Counted from the first letter of the stretch, positions 15,069 to 23,720 are shown. The stretch is 38,038 bases of DNA from an uncultured bacterium (GCA_913063055.1 CAJXZK010000018.1:1-38038); one strand, 5' to 3'. A program made the numbers and translations. The notes: generated by a model not told the origin, from the sequence alone.

Positions 15069-16328
15069 TTGTCCGCAAAACTAAGTAGACAAATTGCAAG
15101 AAAGGCAGCCCTCGTGGCTGTCTTTCTTGTTAGCCAAACTGGCCTTATAGCAGTAGGGCCTGACACCTGCATAAAGCCACAAGCAGCCGAAGGCAAAGAC
15201 TTCTCATTTACCGATGTCGCCAATCATCCGGCCAATCCCTACAAGGTCACTTCAGCCGCAGCCTATCCAGCTTTAACCAAGAGCTTTGTTAACGACACCA
15301 CGAGCAAAGCAGACTGGGTAGGTGGAGATGCCGCCTACAGCATTCCACTGAGCCCTAAACGCACCCTATGGCTCTTTGGTGACAGTTTTATTGGTCAAGT
15401 AAAGAACAACAAACGCTCGAACTGTTCAATGGTGCACAACGCCGTGGCAATTGAAGACACTAGTCAAGGCAGCCCAGGAAAATTTACTTATTACTCAGGC
15501 CAGAAGCCAATCAATCAGAAGCCAGAAAATAACGGCTTTTTCAAGTGCCTCGATAAAGGCGATTACTACTGGCCTGCTGACGGCTACATCAGCAATGGCA
15601 AGCTCAACATTTTCCTGCATACGGTGCGCACAGACCTTAAATTACCAGCACCATTTCAATTTGAACTGCGAACAGATCATTTGGCGACCGTAGACAATCC
15701 CCAAGATACACCAGACAAATGGCGTTATAAAATCAAAGCGCTCCATACTAGCGCCAAGCGCACATTGTACGGAGTGGCTTGCCGTGCCGACAACAAGCAT
15801 ATTTACTTCTTCTGCTCTAATGGCAGTGTCGCTCTCGATCTTTTCAAACATCCAACTATAGTGGCTCGTCTTCCTCTGGCAAAGGCCGAACCATTCAACT
15901 TAAACAAACTTGAGTGGTGGTCGCAAAAATGGGAGCCATCCTACGAACTACCGGAAACACTATTCGACGATGGCGCCTCTGAAATGTCAGTAACAAAGGT
16001 TCCAGGCCTGGCTGGCTACTTCGCTTTCTATATTCCACCAGACAAAAAAGCTATCGTCATGCGCCACGCGAACGAGATGCAGGGCCCCTGGAGCGAAAGA
16101 GCCGTGGTTTATCAATTTCCAGCAACCACACCTAGTACATCAGACTGGCTTTATTACAGTGCCAAAGCTCACCCGCAATATTTAACTGATGCGGCAAAAA
16201 ACAAAGGCGAAATAATTTTGACCTACTGCACCAATAGCAGCAACTTCGCCAAACTTACTAGCAATGCCAAACTCTACGTTCCTCAAGCTCTAAAAGTTTC
16301 AATAGCCAAAGCTAGTTTGCATAAATAG
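15069..16328 (+). CDS. secreted DUF4185-like propeller protein
   Basis: The product is 419 residues. A basic leader and hydrophobic core (about 5-30) form a signal peptide. The mature part begins a beta-propeller-like domain with RTLWLFGDSFIG, MVHNAVAIE, DYYWPADGYISNGKLNIFL and GASEMSVTKVPG, the pattern of DUF4185/DUF5005 and related glycosidase-like propellers. Catalytic residues cannot be assigned. The start is a TTG at 15069 with AGAGAG about 6 bases upstream and 11 bases after the triple-AAA stop; no ATG lies before the signal peptide. It seems to be the last gene of that operon. Its end overlaps the convergent protease gene by 17 bases. Sugar binding or hydrolysis is an inference. Confidence 0.75.
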   Translation: MSAKLSRQIARKAALVAVFLVSQTGLIAVGPDTCIKPQAAEGKDFSFTDVANHPANPYKVTSAAAYPALTKSFVNDTTSKADWVGGDAAYSIPLSPKRTLWLFGDSFIGQVKNNKRSNCSMVHNAVAIEDTSQGSPGKFTYYSGQKPINQKPENNGFFKCLDKGDYYWPADGYISNGKLNIFLHTVRTDLKLPAPFQFELRTDHLATVDNPQDTPDKWRYKIKALHTSAKRTLYGVACRADNKHIYFFCSNGSVALDLFKHPTIVARLPLAKAEPFNLNKLEWWSQKWEPSYELPETLFDDGASEMSVTKVPGLAGYFAFYIPPDKKAIVMRHANEMQGPWSERAVVYQFPATTPSTSDWLYYSAKAHPQYLTDAAKNKGEIILTYCTNSSNFAKLTSNAKLYVPQALKVSIAKASLHK

Positions 16329-17271
16329 CTTTCATTGAATTTTTGTCGCGCTCAGACAAGATAGCGGCATAGGGCGGATGGGCCAGGGGGAACATAATAT
16401 CGTGCGGATTGCTGGAATGATTGAGACCCAGGGCATGGCCGACTTCGTGCAAGACACAGGCCTCAAGCTTAACTAAGTTGTAGCGCTCATCCCAAAATAT
16501 TTCGATACGCGACCACTTAACGATATCGTCGCTACTATCATCCCACTGCAATGCGGTCTCACCAGCCTTATCGCCTATTGCACCATGCTTTGAGCCACGC
16601 ATTACTCGCACCAATTTGCAAACTATGTCGGCCGAGCGTTGATCTGAGACTATCTTAAAAGTAGTTTTGCCACCAGAAGCTATTTGCCATCTCTCAAAGG
16701 CCCGCACCACATCTTGACGAAAAGGCTCTTTCAATTCTTTCAACTCAGGATCTGACCAAATCGCTACCCGCAAAGGAAACGCCGTTTTCTTCCAGCCGTG
16801 CTTGTCCGAGAAATCGTTAGAGAAAACATACTGCGGAGAATTAGCATCACCCAGCGAATGATAGTAACTAAGCCTCTCCATCGCCAATTGCACTCGATAT
16901 TGATCAATCTCAGAGACTGGTTGTCGACTGAGTATTTGTTTGTAAACCAAGATAGCATCAGCAAATTTACCAGTGTGCTCATAGACTTCAGCCATGCCAA
17001 AACGGCCTGAGTTACTTTTAGGATTAAGCAAAGTACAAGCCAAGAAATTTTCCTCAGCCTTGCGAAAGCGCCCAGCATCCATCATTGCTCGACCTAATTT
17101 AAAGTGCGCCGAGAAACTATGGGGATCTTCTCGCACAGCTTGTTCCAATTCTTCAGTTGTTTGCCCCGACGCCGCTTGAGTCGGAAGGGCAGTATAAGCC
17201 GAGAGTACAACGAGAACTGAAGCGAGAAAAGAGAATTTTGCTTTTGCTGCATTGATAAATTGACTGATCAT
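16312..17271 (-). CDS. secreted TPR-matrixin-like metalloprotease
   Basis: The product is 319 residues. A signal peptide (1-33, ending TQA) is followed by about 100 residues of TPR repeats (HFKLGRAMMDAGRFRKAEENF, FGMAEVYEHTGKFADAILVY) and a metalloprotease domain (about 165-315). The zinc motif HEVGHALGLNH (His275, Glu276, His279, His285) and the Met-turn IMFP (Met293) mark a metzincin of the matrixin (M10A) type. TPRs before a matrixin domain are unusual; they may hold substrates or partners in the envelope. ATG 17271 begins the signal peptide; the ribosome site is poor. It is preceded by a strong terminator and overlaps the opposing gene at its 3' end. Confidence 0.9.
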   Translation of the reverse strand: MISQFINAAKAKFSFLASVLVVLSAYTALPTQAASGQTTEELEQAVREDPHSFSAHFKLGRAMMDAGRFRKAEENFLACTLLNPKSNSGRFGMAEVYEHTGKFADAILVYKQILSRQPVSEIDQYRVQLAMERLSYYHSLGDANSPQYVFSNDFSDKHGWKKTAFPLRVAIWSDPELKELKEPFRQDVVRAFERWQIASGGKTTFKIVSDQRSADIVCKLVRVMRGSKHGAIGDKAGETALQWDDSSDDIVKWSRIEIFWDERYNLVKLEACVLHEVGHALGLNHSSNPHDIMFPLAHPPYAAILSERDKNSMKAIYAN

Positions 17272-17298
17272 ATTTCATATCTTAGCGGCAGCCATTAA

Positions 17299-17323
17299 AA
17301 AAGGGGCGCCGAGCGCCCCTTTT
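17299..17323. terminator. bidirectional terminator after the EF-hand/LysM gene
   Basis: AAAAGGGGCGC (17299-17309) pairs with GCGCCCCTTTT (17313-17323) around the loop CGA, a perfect 11-bp stem with A and T runs on each side. It ends the minus-strand gene stopping at 17362. Confidence 0.92.
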
Positions 17324-17361
17324 AATTTCGACTTGTTATTCAAGCAAAGCTTTTGCAACGT

Positions 17362-20136
17362 CTATCCAATGTTAGGCGTTTCAAAATTCTCCAATGGATT
17401 GCTTCCTTGAACCAGGCGGCGATCTCTGGCAGCTTTCTGTTTAGCTTGATACTCAGCATCAGCCTTGGCTTGAGCAGAAACAGCCGTCACGGCGAAGTCA
17501 TCACCAGGGGAAGGAACATCATTACCAGCTACAACAGGAGCAGCGGCACTGTCAGTAGGAGTGGTAGATGCCTTCAGGTTAGGATTACGGCCTGCCGGTT
17601 CAGCTGGAGCAGGCTCAACCTTGCCCTTAGTGGCATCAACTGGGTTGGGAACCACGGTTGCATCAGCTGGAGTTCCAGCTTTAACTGGATTTCCACTTCC
17701 GTCTTTAACTACATTGCCACTGCCGTCTCTGAGCAAACCATCAGCGGGGGGCGGTTTAACCTCACCTTCGCCACTACGTGTGCCATTAAACAAAGCCGGA
17801 TCGCCTTTGTCTCCAGGAGCTACAGCTTTAGGATCTTTTGCCGCATCAGTTGCCGGTGCAACATCTCCCTCTCCACTACGTTTACCGTCAAACAAAGCAG
17901 GGTCGCCGTTATCGGCAGGCTTAGCAGCAGCCGCTTTTTTCATTTCTTCGACTTTGGCGTCGAATTGCTTGAGCATTTCTTCGGTACGAGCCTTAACAGC
18001 TTCATCTGTCATCACCCGCACTTGGTCACCGGGATGAAGCATCTTGGTTGGGTCAAGACGACCTTCCCAGCCATTGCCCTTAGCCACATGATCAGAAAGT
18101 GCCACCACCAAACTTTCATTTGTATGGCTGCCGTCTTTCTCTTGGCGAAGTACATCACGAGCAATACGGTCCCAACCTTGGCCAGGGCGTACTGTATACA
18201 TAGACCGAGCTTGGAAGTGCTCTGCTGCACTCTTAGCAAAGGCTTCTCTAGTTTTGGCGAGGTCGCCATCAAGCTTGATCTCAGGCATGACCAACTCTGG
18301 AATTGGCTTAGGCGCTTCGAATGGCTTAGCGGCTGGTGCAACTTCTCTTGTCGCAGCTCTTTCTTGACGCTCGGGAGGCGCGGCATTATCTTTCAAAGCG
18401 CGGGTTGTTGGTCTACCGTCGTCTTTCTCGGCTGGTACAGCTGCTCTTTGTCTGCTGCGATCACCAGTTCCGCCCTTGTCATCAAGAGCATTAGGATCAT
18501 TGATTTTGACAGCACCATCAGCTGCTGTTCTATTGTCAGCAGCAGCAACTCGACGCTGAGCTGGCGCTGGTTCGCCCGGATACTCGATCTCAGCTTGTTG
18601 ATCGGCAGCAGAAACAGGTCTGACACCACCTCTATCGGTCACCGCAGCTTGTCTGCGTCCAGCCACATCACCAGTGGCATGGGCAGCGTACATCTGATCA
18701 AGACTGGTGCCTTGCAACTCAGCCATACGCTTCAAATTAAGGTACTGATGAGTCTGTTTTTCGCTGTCGCCATGACCAGTGTGTCGCTCAAATTCACCAC
18801 GCAAGGATACACCAAGAGGTTTATCCCACTGAGTATCTAACAGTTTGGCAGCATCCAAATTGCGCTGGGTGTAGCCTAAATCACCACGGGCTTGGCCCTG
18901 GTCAAAGTTTTCAATAAATTTGCGCACGTCACGACGGGAAATGTCACCATCGGGATTGACACCCCGTTGAATGTCGAGCACAGCGCCTAGAGAAGTTCTT
19001 GGATCACCGTTATTTTGCATGAGAGCATCAATCACAAAGCCCTTCTGGTCAGCTTGGCGCTGAGCCAATTCTTGAGCTTGGGTCTGCTGAACGTCGCGAC
19101 GAACTGGCTGCCTATCAGCTGGAGCATTATCTTGGGCTTGGTCATCAGCCGAAACCGCTCTGACAGCGCTACCATCGCGAACAGGCTGGCCAGAAGCAAC
19201 TCTCCTACCGGTGTTCATATCAGGGCTAACGTTAGCGGCATACAACTGGTCAAGAGTCGTACCCTGCAATTCGGCCATGCGCTTAAGGTCAATACGGTCG
19301 TGGGTGACCATATCGCGGCTACCACCATGACCACCGCCATTATTGCGCTCAAACTGACCACGAAGTGAAACACCCAGAGGAGCATTCCACTGCGAATCTA
19401 AAAGCTTGGCTGCATCTAAATTGGCTTGTGTATAGCCAAGGTCTCCGCGGGCTTTGCCCACTTCAAAGTTGTCCACAAACTTACGAATGTCACGGCGAGA
19501 AATCTCACCATCTGGATTGACGCCTCTTTGAACGTCGAGAACAGCAGCCAGTGAAGTACGGGGATCACCGTCATTCTTCATCAAGGCGCTTACAACATTG
19601 TTTTTCTGATCAAGCTGTCGCTGAGCCAACTCTTGCCTTTGCGCGGCCTCGTGGCTCTCTGTAATAGGCTTTTCACGAGACTCTACTAGCTTTCTAAAAT
19701 TCTTCTGCGAGAATGAATCATCAGCATCTCTGCTACCAATGAACGGCTGGATGCTGTCTGATTTATTGAGGGTTTCATACTGATTCTGCAAACGTTGCAT
19801 CATCGCCCGCTCAAACCCTGACACAGCAGTGGGGTTGCGAGGATTCATCTCTTGTTTGTCGACTTCGCCATCACCAGATGTGTCGAAGCGTCCCATGTTG
19901 TCGCGACTCCAGCGCAGCATGTGGTCATCAATATGGCCAGTTTTTTCTAAACCTGCCGCCACTTTCTTGCCCAGTTCATCAAACTTGGCCGGGTCGTTAG
20001 CATATTTTTTCTGATCTTGAGCAAGCTCAGTCATCAGCGCTTTATAAGCAAACTCTCCACCCTGGGAGAAATCGCTGCCAGCTTTTACTGCCTTTTCAAC
20101 ATCTTTGTTGAATGTATCATCGCCTTTTTGGGCCAT
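17362..20136 (-). CDS. 924-residue EF-hand and LysM repeat protein
   Basis: There is no signal peptide or membrane helix. A helical N-terminal region (1-80) is followed by a canonical EF-hand loop (residues 85-96, DTSGDGEVDKQE). Two long repeats follow, about 168-305 and 355-487, sharing ELAQRQ-DQK, NGDPRTSL-AVLD-QRGVNPDG-ISRRD and GDLGYTQ-NLDAAKLLD. Their NPDGEISRRD segment resembles another EF-hand. A disordered charged linker (490-640), a LysM-like domain (about 645-709, YTVRPGQGWDRIARDVL to LHPGDQVRVM), two short GDPALFNGTRSGEG repeats and a Pro/Ala-rich tail follow. AGAGGA precedes ATG 20136. It may bind calcium and peptidoglycan or chitin, but the export route is not visible. Function unknown. 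Confidence 0.9.
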   Translation of the reverse strand: MAQKGDDTFNKDVEKAVKAGSDFSQGGEFAYKALMTELAQDQKKYANDPAKFDELGKKVAAGLEKTGHIDDHMLRWSRDNMGRFDTSGDGEVDKQEMNPRNPTAVSGFERAMMQRLQNQYETLNKSDSIQPFIGSRDADDSFSQKNFRKLVESREKPITESHEAAQRQELAQRQLDQKNNVVSALMKNDGDPRTSLAAVLDVQRGVNPDGEISRRDIRKFVDNFEVGKARGDLGYTQANLDAAKLLDSQWNAPLGVSLRGQFERNNGGGHGGSRDMVTHDRIDLKRMAELQGTTLDQLYAANVSPDMNTGRRVASGQPVRDGSAVRAVSADDQAQDNAPADRQPVRRDVQQTQAQELAQRQADQKGFVIDALMQNNGDPRTSLGAVLDIQRGVNPDGDISRRDVRKFIENFDQGQARGDLGYTQRNLDAAKLLDTQWDKPLGVSLRGEFERHTGHGDSEKQTHQYLNLKRMAELQGTSLDQMYAAHATGDVAGRRQAAVTDRGGVRPVSAADQQAEIEYPGEPAPAQRRVAAADNRTAADGAVKINDPNALDDKGGTGDRSRQRAAVPAEKDDGRPTTRALKDNAAPPERQERAATREVAPAAKPFEAPKPIPELVMPEIKLDGDLAKTREAFAKSAAEHFQARSMYTVRPGQGWDRIARDVLRQEKDGSHTNESLVVALSDHVAKGNGWEGRLDPTKMLHPGDQVRVMTDEAVKARTEEMLKQFDAKVEEMKKAAAAKPADNGDPALFDGKRSGEGDVAPATDAAKDPKAVAPGDKGDPALFNGTRSGEGEVKPPPADGLLRDGSGNVVKDGSGNPVKAGTPADATVVPNPVDATKGKVEPAPAEPAGRNPNLKASTTPTDSAAAPVVAGNDVPSPGDDFAVTAVSAQAKADAEYQAKQKAARDRRLVQGSNPLENFETPNIG
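18676..19635. repeat. two coding repeats of about 135 residues
   Basis: The segments 19222-19635 and 18676-19074 on the minus strand encode homologous domains with roughly 70 percent identical residues by eye in the core. They mark an internal duplication in the 924-residue protein. Confidence 0.8.
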
Positions 20137-20349
20137 TGGAATGATCCTCTGAATCTCAGTAACTGATAAAGGATGGACTAAATTATGTACGCGGGGGGCG
20201 CATCAACTTATTTATTCCCAGCTTTTAGGCGTTTAGAACCGCCCTAGTGGAGACTTTCATAGATTGACAACACCAGTCTGACAGGCCACAGGCAATGTGT
20301 CATGGGGAAAAACACGTAGTTAAGTGCTGAAATTTATTAAAATGGAACG

Positions 20350-20946
20350 ATGGAAGAGCCAATTTCGCAATCTAATCTATTAACTGAACTCGAACCCTAC
20401 CAACCGAGCGACGAACGTGACGGCTGGGAGCGTGCTGTTTTTCTCTCAACCTCGATGGCAGCGCTATCTTCTAACATTTTGGCTTCCTACGTGCGCTACT
20501 GCCTCGATGGCGCCAAAGCTAATTCGGTGGCGGAGCCCTTTGCTGTGGTCGACGCAGACTACACCCGCACAACCAAAGAAATACTTACTCTTGGCCTCTG
20601 GTTGATGATTTGCGAAGAATGCGGCCCCAAAGTTCCTGAATGGTTTCAAAGCTATCTATATACAGCCTTCCAGGTAGCCGACGAATTATGCCAAGAGCCA
20701 ACTGTAACTGCCATTTTTGAGACCTACCCCATGGACAACGGCCCCATAGCCGTCGCCCAGACACTTTCAATGATTGTTTGCCACAGGCTCGGCCTTGGCG
20801 CGACTAAAGCTGAAGCAGCCCTGGCCCTGGGCGACTTTATTCTCAATTGTCGCGAACGACGTGAGGATCTGCTCAAATTCTCTCTAACCGAGTCAATTAT
20901 GGCCCTTGATGCCTGGGTGGCAGACATGAAGCCCCAAGCAATTTAG
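20350..20946 (+). CDS. hypothetical cytoplasmic protein
   Basis: The product is 198 residues and is not recognised. It has no signal peptide or clear membrane span. The sequence looks fully helical, with a moderately hydrophobic middle (LTLGLWLMICEECG, IAVAQTLSMIVCHRLGLG) and an acidic N terminus. A motif CEECG near residue 92 could be a metal or redox pair, but no second pair exists. The ATG at 20350 has only a weak GGA nearby. It is flanked by a divergent gene upstream and a convergent gene 9 bases downstream, so it is probably expressed alone. Confidence 0.65.
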   Translation: MEEPISQSNLLTELEPYQPSDERDGWERAVFLSTSMAALSSNILASYVRYCLDGAKANSVAEPFAVVDADYTRTTKEILTLGLWLMICEECGPKVPEWFQSYLYTAFQVADELCQEPTVTAIFETYPMDNGPIAVAQTLSMIVCHRLGLGATKAEAALALGDFILNCRERREDLLKFSLTESIMALDAWVADMKPQAI

Positions 20947-20955
20947 ACTCGCGCT

Positions 20956-22014
20956 CTAAGGATTAAAAGCAAACAAGAAGGTGGTAACGAAGTTAAAGCC
21001 AGCGTGACCAATTATTGTTGTGGTCGTATTGGTAAAGCGTTTAACGATTCCCATACAGCATGACCACAGCGAAACTTGCAAAATAAGCATCGGTGCATTA
21101 GCAAATTGAGCATGCAAGATGCCATGCAAGAATGCTGCTGGCAATATTCCCAGCACCGGTTGAATGGCACCTCTAATCAGAGTTTCTTCCCCTATGCCAG
21201 CACAAATCGCCGTGGCCAGGGCGAGAAAGACCGAGGCGCCAAAACCAGCGGGGCCGCCCCCGGCAACGCCAGCAGAAAAAGTATTGGCGTTGTAGGCCGA
21301 GATTTTAGTGGCCATATCACCCGACTGGTGAGTATATAAAGCCCAAACCAGGTCATAAAGGAAGCTGAAAACCACCAAACTCAAGCCAATACCTACTTGA
21401 ACACCAGTGGGCTTGACCCAGGCCATACGCTGAAACATGGCTTTCCATTTGCGCGTAATCATTATGCCGGTGCCGCAAATCGAGACTACGACAAGACCGA
21501 TGAAGTTGTACCAGAAGAGCTGGTCTAAAGGCACTGGGACAAAAGGAAGAGGTATCTGGGGGAATTGAAAGCCGCTAGATAAATTGGTATTGGCCAGATA
21601 CATGCCAAAAGTGGCGATATAGCAAAAAGCACCCACCATATGAGGAACAGACTGGGGTTGGAATATTTGAATATTAACCATGGCCGCCATCATTGTCATT
21701 TTGTGGCGAGCTGGTCCGGTGAGAAAACGCAGGGAGACAATGCCATCTAATAAAGTAAGAATGCGCGATAACACCTTTCGCGCTGGTAAAAATAGCAGCA
21801 GCAGACAGGCTACACCCATAGAGCCACTCACCTGGTAGCCCCAAGAAGGTGAATCAGTGGCGCTTCCCGCAATATAGGCCAGACCAGCAGAGAAGAAGAA
21901 ACAACCGATGAATATACGCAGCAGCCATTCTAGCCACTTCTTTGTTCTTGCTCCGTGAGCCATTAGACCGAGCATCGAACACATGAAGATTGTGATTACG
22001 TCTGACAACTCCAC
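20956..22014 (-). CDS. CPBP-family intramembrane protease
   Basis: The product is 352 residues with about seven or eight membrane helices. The C-terminal CPBP (Abi, CAAX-like) domain has all three motifs: EEtxxR as GEETLIRG (Glu276, Glu277, Arg281), FxxxH as FLHGILH (His297 or His301) and HxxxN as GHAGFN (His337, Asn341). Bacterial members are glutamic intramembrane proteases or immunity-type proteins. The hydrophobic N-terminal half (1-190) is longer than in minimal members. The likely start is a GTG at 22014; the nearby AGAGGG is too close to be ideal, so an internal start is possible. No bacteriocin genes are nearby. Confidence 0.87.
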   Translation of the reverse strand: MELSDVITIFMCSMLGLMAHGARTKKWLEWLLRIFIGCFFFSAGLAYIAGSATDSPSWGYQVSGSMGVACLLLLFLPARKVLSRILTLLDGIVSLRFLTGPARHKMTMMAAMVNIQIFQPQSVPHMVGAFCYIATFGMYLANTNLSSGFQFPQIPLPFVPVPLDQLFWYNFIGLVVVSICGTGIMITRKWKAMFQRMAWVKPTGVQVGIGLSLVVFSFLYDLVWALYTHQSGDMATKISAYNANTFSAGVAGGGPAGFGASVFLALATAICAGIGEETLIRGAIQPVLGILPAAFLHGILHAQFANAPMLILQVSLWSCCMGIVKRFTNTTTTIIGHAGFNFVTTFLFAFNP

Positions 22015-22097
22015 ACCCTCTTGAAACTCAAATAATCTGTCGGTATCTCTTTAATGGATACTAACCCCTTTTAATCTTTTCAGGACATGATAGTATA

Positions 22098-22126
22098 TTG
22101 TCAAGGTCCGAAAGTGTGGGTATCTT
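22098..22126 (+). promoter_or_regulatory. promoter of the small secreted protein
   Basis: TTGTCA (22098-22103) and TATCTT (22121-22126) are separated by exactly 17 bases. The predicted transcript would carry a leader of about 200 bases before ATG 22335. Confidence 0.55.
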
Positions 22127-22284
22127 CTATCATAGGGGTAAATATCCGAATAAGCCTGCAATCTGGGTACATCATATTAAGGATGTAGGTTACTGGCTGG
22201 AATCAAAAATCAAATTTTTTGAGCAGCTTTCCTAAAGCTGTGGTCCAATAAGTAAAAGAAACAAGTGCAATATCGACTTGTAAG

Positions 22285-22316
22285 CCTGTTTTAAAGTTCG
22301 CCTGTTTTGAAGTTCG
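22285..22316 (+). repeat. 16-bp tandem duplication before the ribosome site
   Basis: CCTGTTTTAAAGTTCG (22285-22300) is followed at once by CCTGTTTTGAAGTTCG (22301-22316), one base different. The second copy abuts the GGAGGA ribosome site (22316-22321). Confidence 0.85.
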
Positions 22317-22334
22317 GAGGAATAAACACTAAAG

Positions 22335-22559
22335 ATGAAGAAGCGTCTACTATCAGCGGCTGTTCTGGCCACCACTCTAGGATTCGGACTTTTAACTACG
22401 GCCAGCTTTGCTAATGGCCCGCTCATGATTGGCCCTGCTCCAGTACCTGTAACCCCAGGCGTGCATGCAGTGGTCAACACCGTACCTGTGCAAACCAAAG
22501 TGCTCAGCACTTACAGACAGGTAAGAGCGTTCTGGCTATCACGCGCACTAGTTAGATAA
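22335..22559 (+). CDS. small secreted protein of unknown function
   Basis: The product is 74 residues. A clear signal peptide (MKKRLLSAAVLATTLGFGLL, ending TTASFA near residue 26) is followed by NGPLMIGPAPVPVTPGVHAVV, rich in Pro and Val, and a short basic C terminus ending FWLSRALVR. The mature peptide would be about 48 residues. GGAGGA (22316-22321) is the ribosome site, with a long spacing of 13 bases. Its own promoter, long leader and terminator make it a monocistronic unit. No family is recognised. Confidence 0.72.
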   Translation: MKKRLLSAAVLATTLGFGLLTTASFANGPLMIGPAPVPVTPGVHAVVNTVPVQTKVLSTYRQVRAFWLSRALVR

Positions 22560-22603
22560 ATAACTAAGCGTTTAGCTCTGCTTCTGTAGGCTAGTTCCAA
22601 CCT

Positions 22604-23473
22604 TTAGAAAGTCGTCCCTCGGGACGGCTTTCTTGCTTTTGAACGAGGGACGAGTGGGGGATAGTCATAGCGAATGTTGCCTGACATCTCAACAGCTTCA
22701 AATTTTGCCAGACTTCCTCTGCCAGTTATAGCTCCGATATATTCACCTTCTAGCAATCGACGGCGTCGGCGTAGTGCCATTTCAGCTAAATCATCCTTGC
22801 CAACAGCCTCATAGATTTCGGCTAACTTCAAGAGAGGCAGTGCTAAGTCAGCGCTCTCCCCAACAACCCTGGCACGCAGCAGCAAGGACCTACAAAAAAT
22901 TGCTTCAGCACCGGCCCAGTCTTTATCCTCAATCAAAAGTTGGCCATAGGCGTTGAGAAATACGCTGTAGGTGAGGGCATCGACATCACTATGACGAAAA
23001 TGGTCCAAGGCTAGCCGGCAAGACTTTAACGCCTCTTCTCTCATTCCGAGAGCGCTAAGTGAGAGAGCTAAATTGGAATAAACTTTAGCCCGCATGGCAG
23101 GGGCAACAACCTTAGGGTGGAGGAAAAGAGCTCGCTTGTATGACTCTATGGCCTCAGCGTCTCTTTGCTGGCAGTGCAATGTAACACCTAAGCAATTGTG
23201 CACATCAGCAAGCCGAGACAAACTGAGCTGAAAGCCAGCGGGATCATCAATGATTTCTCTAAACCTTTGCTCTGCCGCAGAGTAGCGACGCTCGAGAAGA
23301 AGCTCCTTTGCCTGCTCTAGGCGATCTTCGAATTTGCGATCAAAGACTCCTGCTGAACAGAGATCAATCTTTTCTCTTTCAAGGCTGTGAGAACCGTGAG
23401 CAAACTCAGATGAAAGCAAAATATTGCGAGACAGAACAAGTGAGATGCAAATCGAGAGTGCAGAATAGCTCAT
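22604..23473 (-). CDS. TPR-repeat protein
   Basis: The product is 289 residues. A hydrophobic N terminus (SALSICISLVLSRNILL, 4-20) suggests a signal peptide or anchor. Residues 45-235 carry about five TPR units (LLERRYSAAEQRFREII, LGVTLHCQQRDAEAIESYKRAL, VYSNLALSLSALGMREEALKSC, NAYGQLLIEDKDWAGAEAIF, LAEIYEAVGKDDLAEMAL), of the tetratricopeptide 12-like class. The tail is basic and Pro-rich. I chose ATG 23473, before the hydrophobic stretch. The frame is open to a TTG at 23626, but the extra residues are Arg- and Cys-rich, look non-coding and would overlap a regulatory box. Probably a periplasmic scaffold; partners unknown. Confidence 0.82.
   Translation of the reverse strand: MSYSALSICISLVLSRNILLSSEFAHGSHSLEREKIDLCSAGVFDRKFEDRLEQAKELLLERRYSAAEQRFREIIDDPAGFQLSLSRLADVHNCLGVTLHCQQRDAEAIESYKRALFLHPKVVAPAMRAKVYSNLALSLSALGMREEALKSCRLALDHFRHSDVDALTYSVFLNAYGQLLIEDKDWAGAEAIFCRSLLLRARVVGESADLALPLLKLAEIYEAVGKDDLAEMALRRRRRLLEGEYIGAITGRGSLAKFEAVEMSGNIRYDYPPLVPRSKARKPSRGTTF
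22607..22640 (+). terminator. terminator of the small secreted protein gene
   Basis: GAAAGTCGTCCC (22607-22618) pairs with GGGACGGCTTTC (22621-22632) with one wobble, followed by TTGCTTTT. It overlaps the last codons and the stop of the convergent TPR gene. Confidence 0.75.
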
Positions 23474-23594
23474 TCGCCCTAGCCTAATTCTCGCAAAACG
23501 AAACGCAAAGAATACCCGACGAAAAGCCTCGCACCGCTGGCGACACCATCGCAACACTTCCGACAAGCACCCAGAAGGTAGCAAGCTACCACAA

Positions 23595-23627
23595 TTTGCA
23601 CGAAGGATTGTGCAAATTTTGTGCAAT
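23595..23627. promoter_or_regulatory. phased TGTGCAA box before the efflux regulator gene
   Basis: TGTGCAA-ATTT-TGTGCAAT occupies 23609-23627, two direct copies at an 11-bp step. An inverted half-site, TTTGCAC (23595-23601), lies just before. The same box, one base different, occurs inverted at 25661-25679 before the efflux genes. The layout fits an OmpR-family regulator, most simply the one encoded at 23721, acting on its own gene. Confidence 0.6.
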
Positions 23628-23720
23628 TGAAAAACCGCAGAACATTAGGCTTAAACTTAACCATCGTGCGAACCTATGAGTTAAGATAATAAACAAACCT
23701 TGGCGATGGGAATCAAGAAC

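Larger units (their letters stand above)
22015..22334. other. intergenic region with promoter, long leader and tandem repeat
   Basis: No gene is visible in these 320 bases. The stretch holds a good plus-strand promoter, a leader of about 200 bases with small hairpins (CAGCTTT/AAAGCTG near 22226-22242), and a 16-bp tandem duplication next to the ribosome site of the small secreted protein. No known riboswitch was recognised. Confidence 0.6.

Noticed and set aside
17353-18840. A 495-codon open frame antisense to the EF-hand/LysM gene.
   Set aside because: It is a mirror of the codon use of the real gene, whose domains, ribosome site and terminator are clear. Its translation is a Ser- and Arg-rich sequence with no family match.
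20264-20269. A perfect TTGACA upstream of the hypothetical gene at 20350.
   Set aside because: No -10 box occurs at 15-19 bases downstream, so I did not call a promoter.
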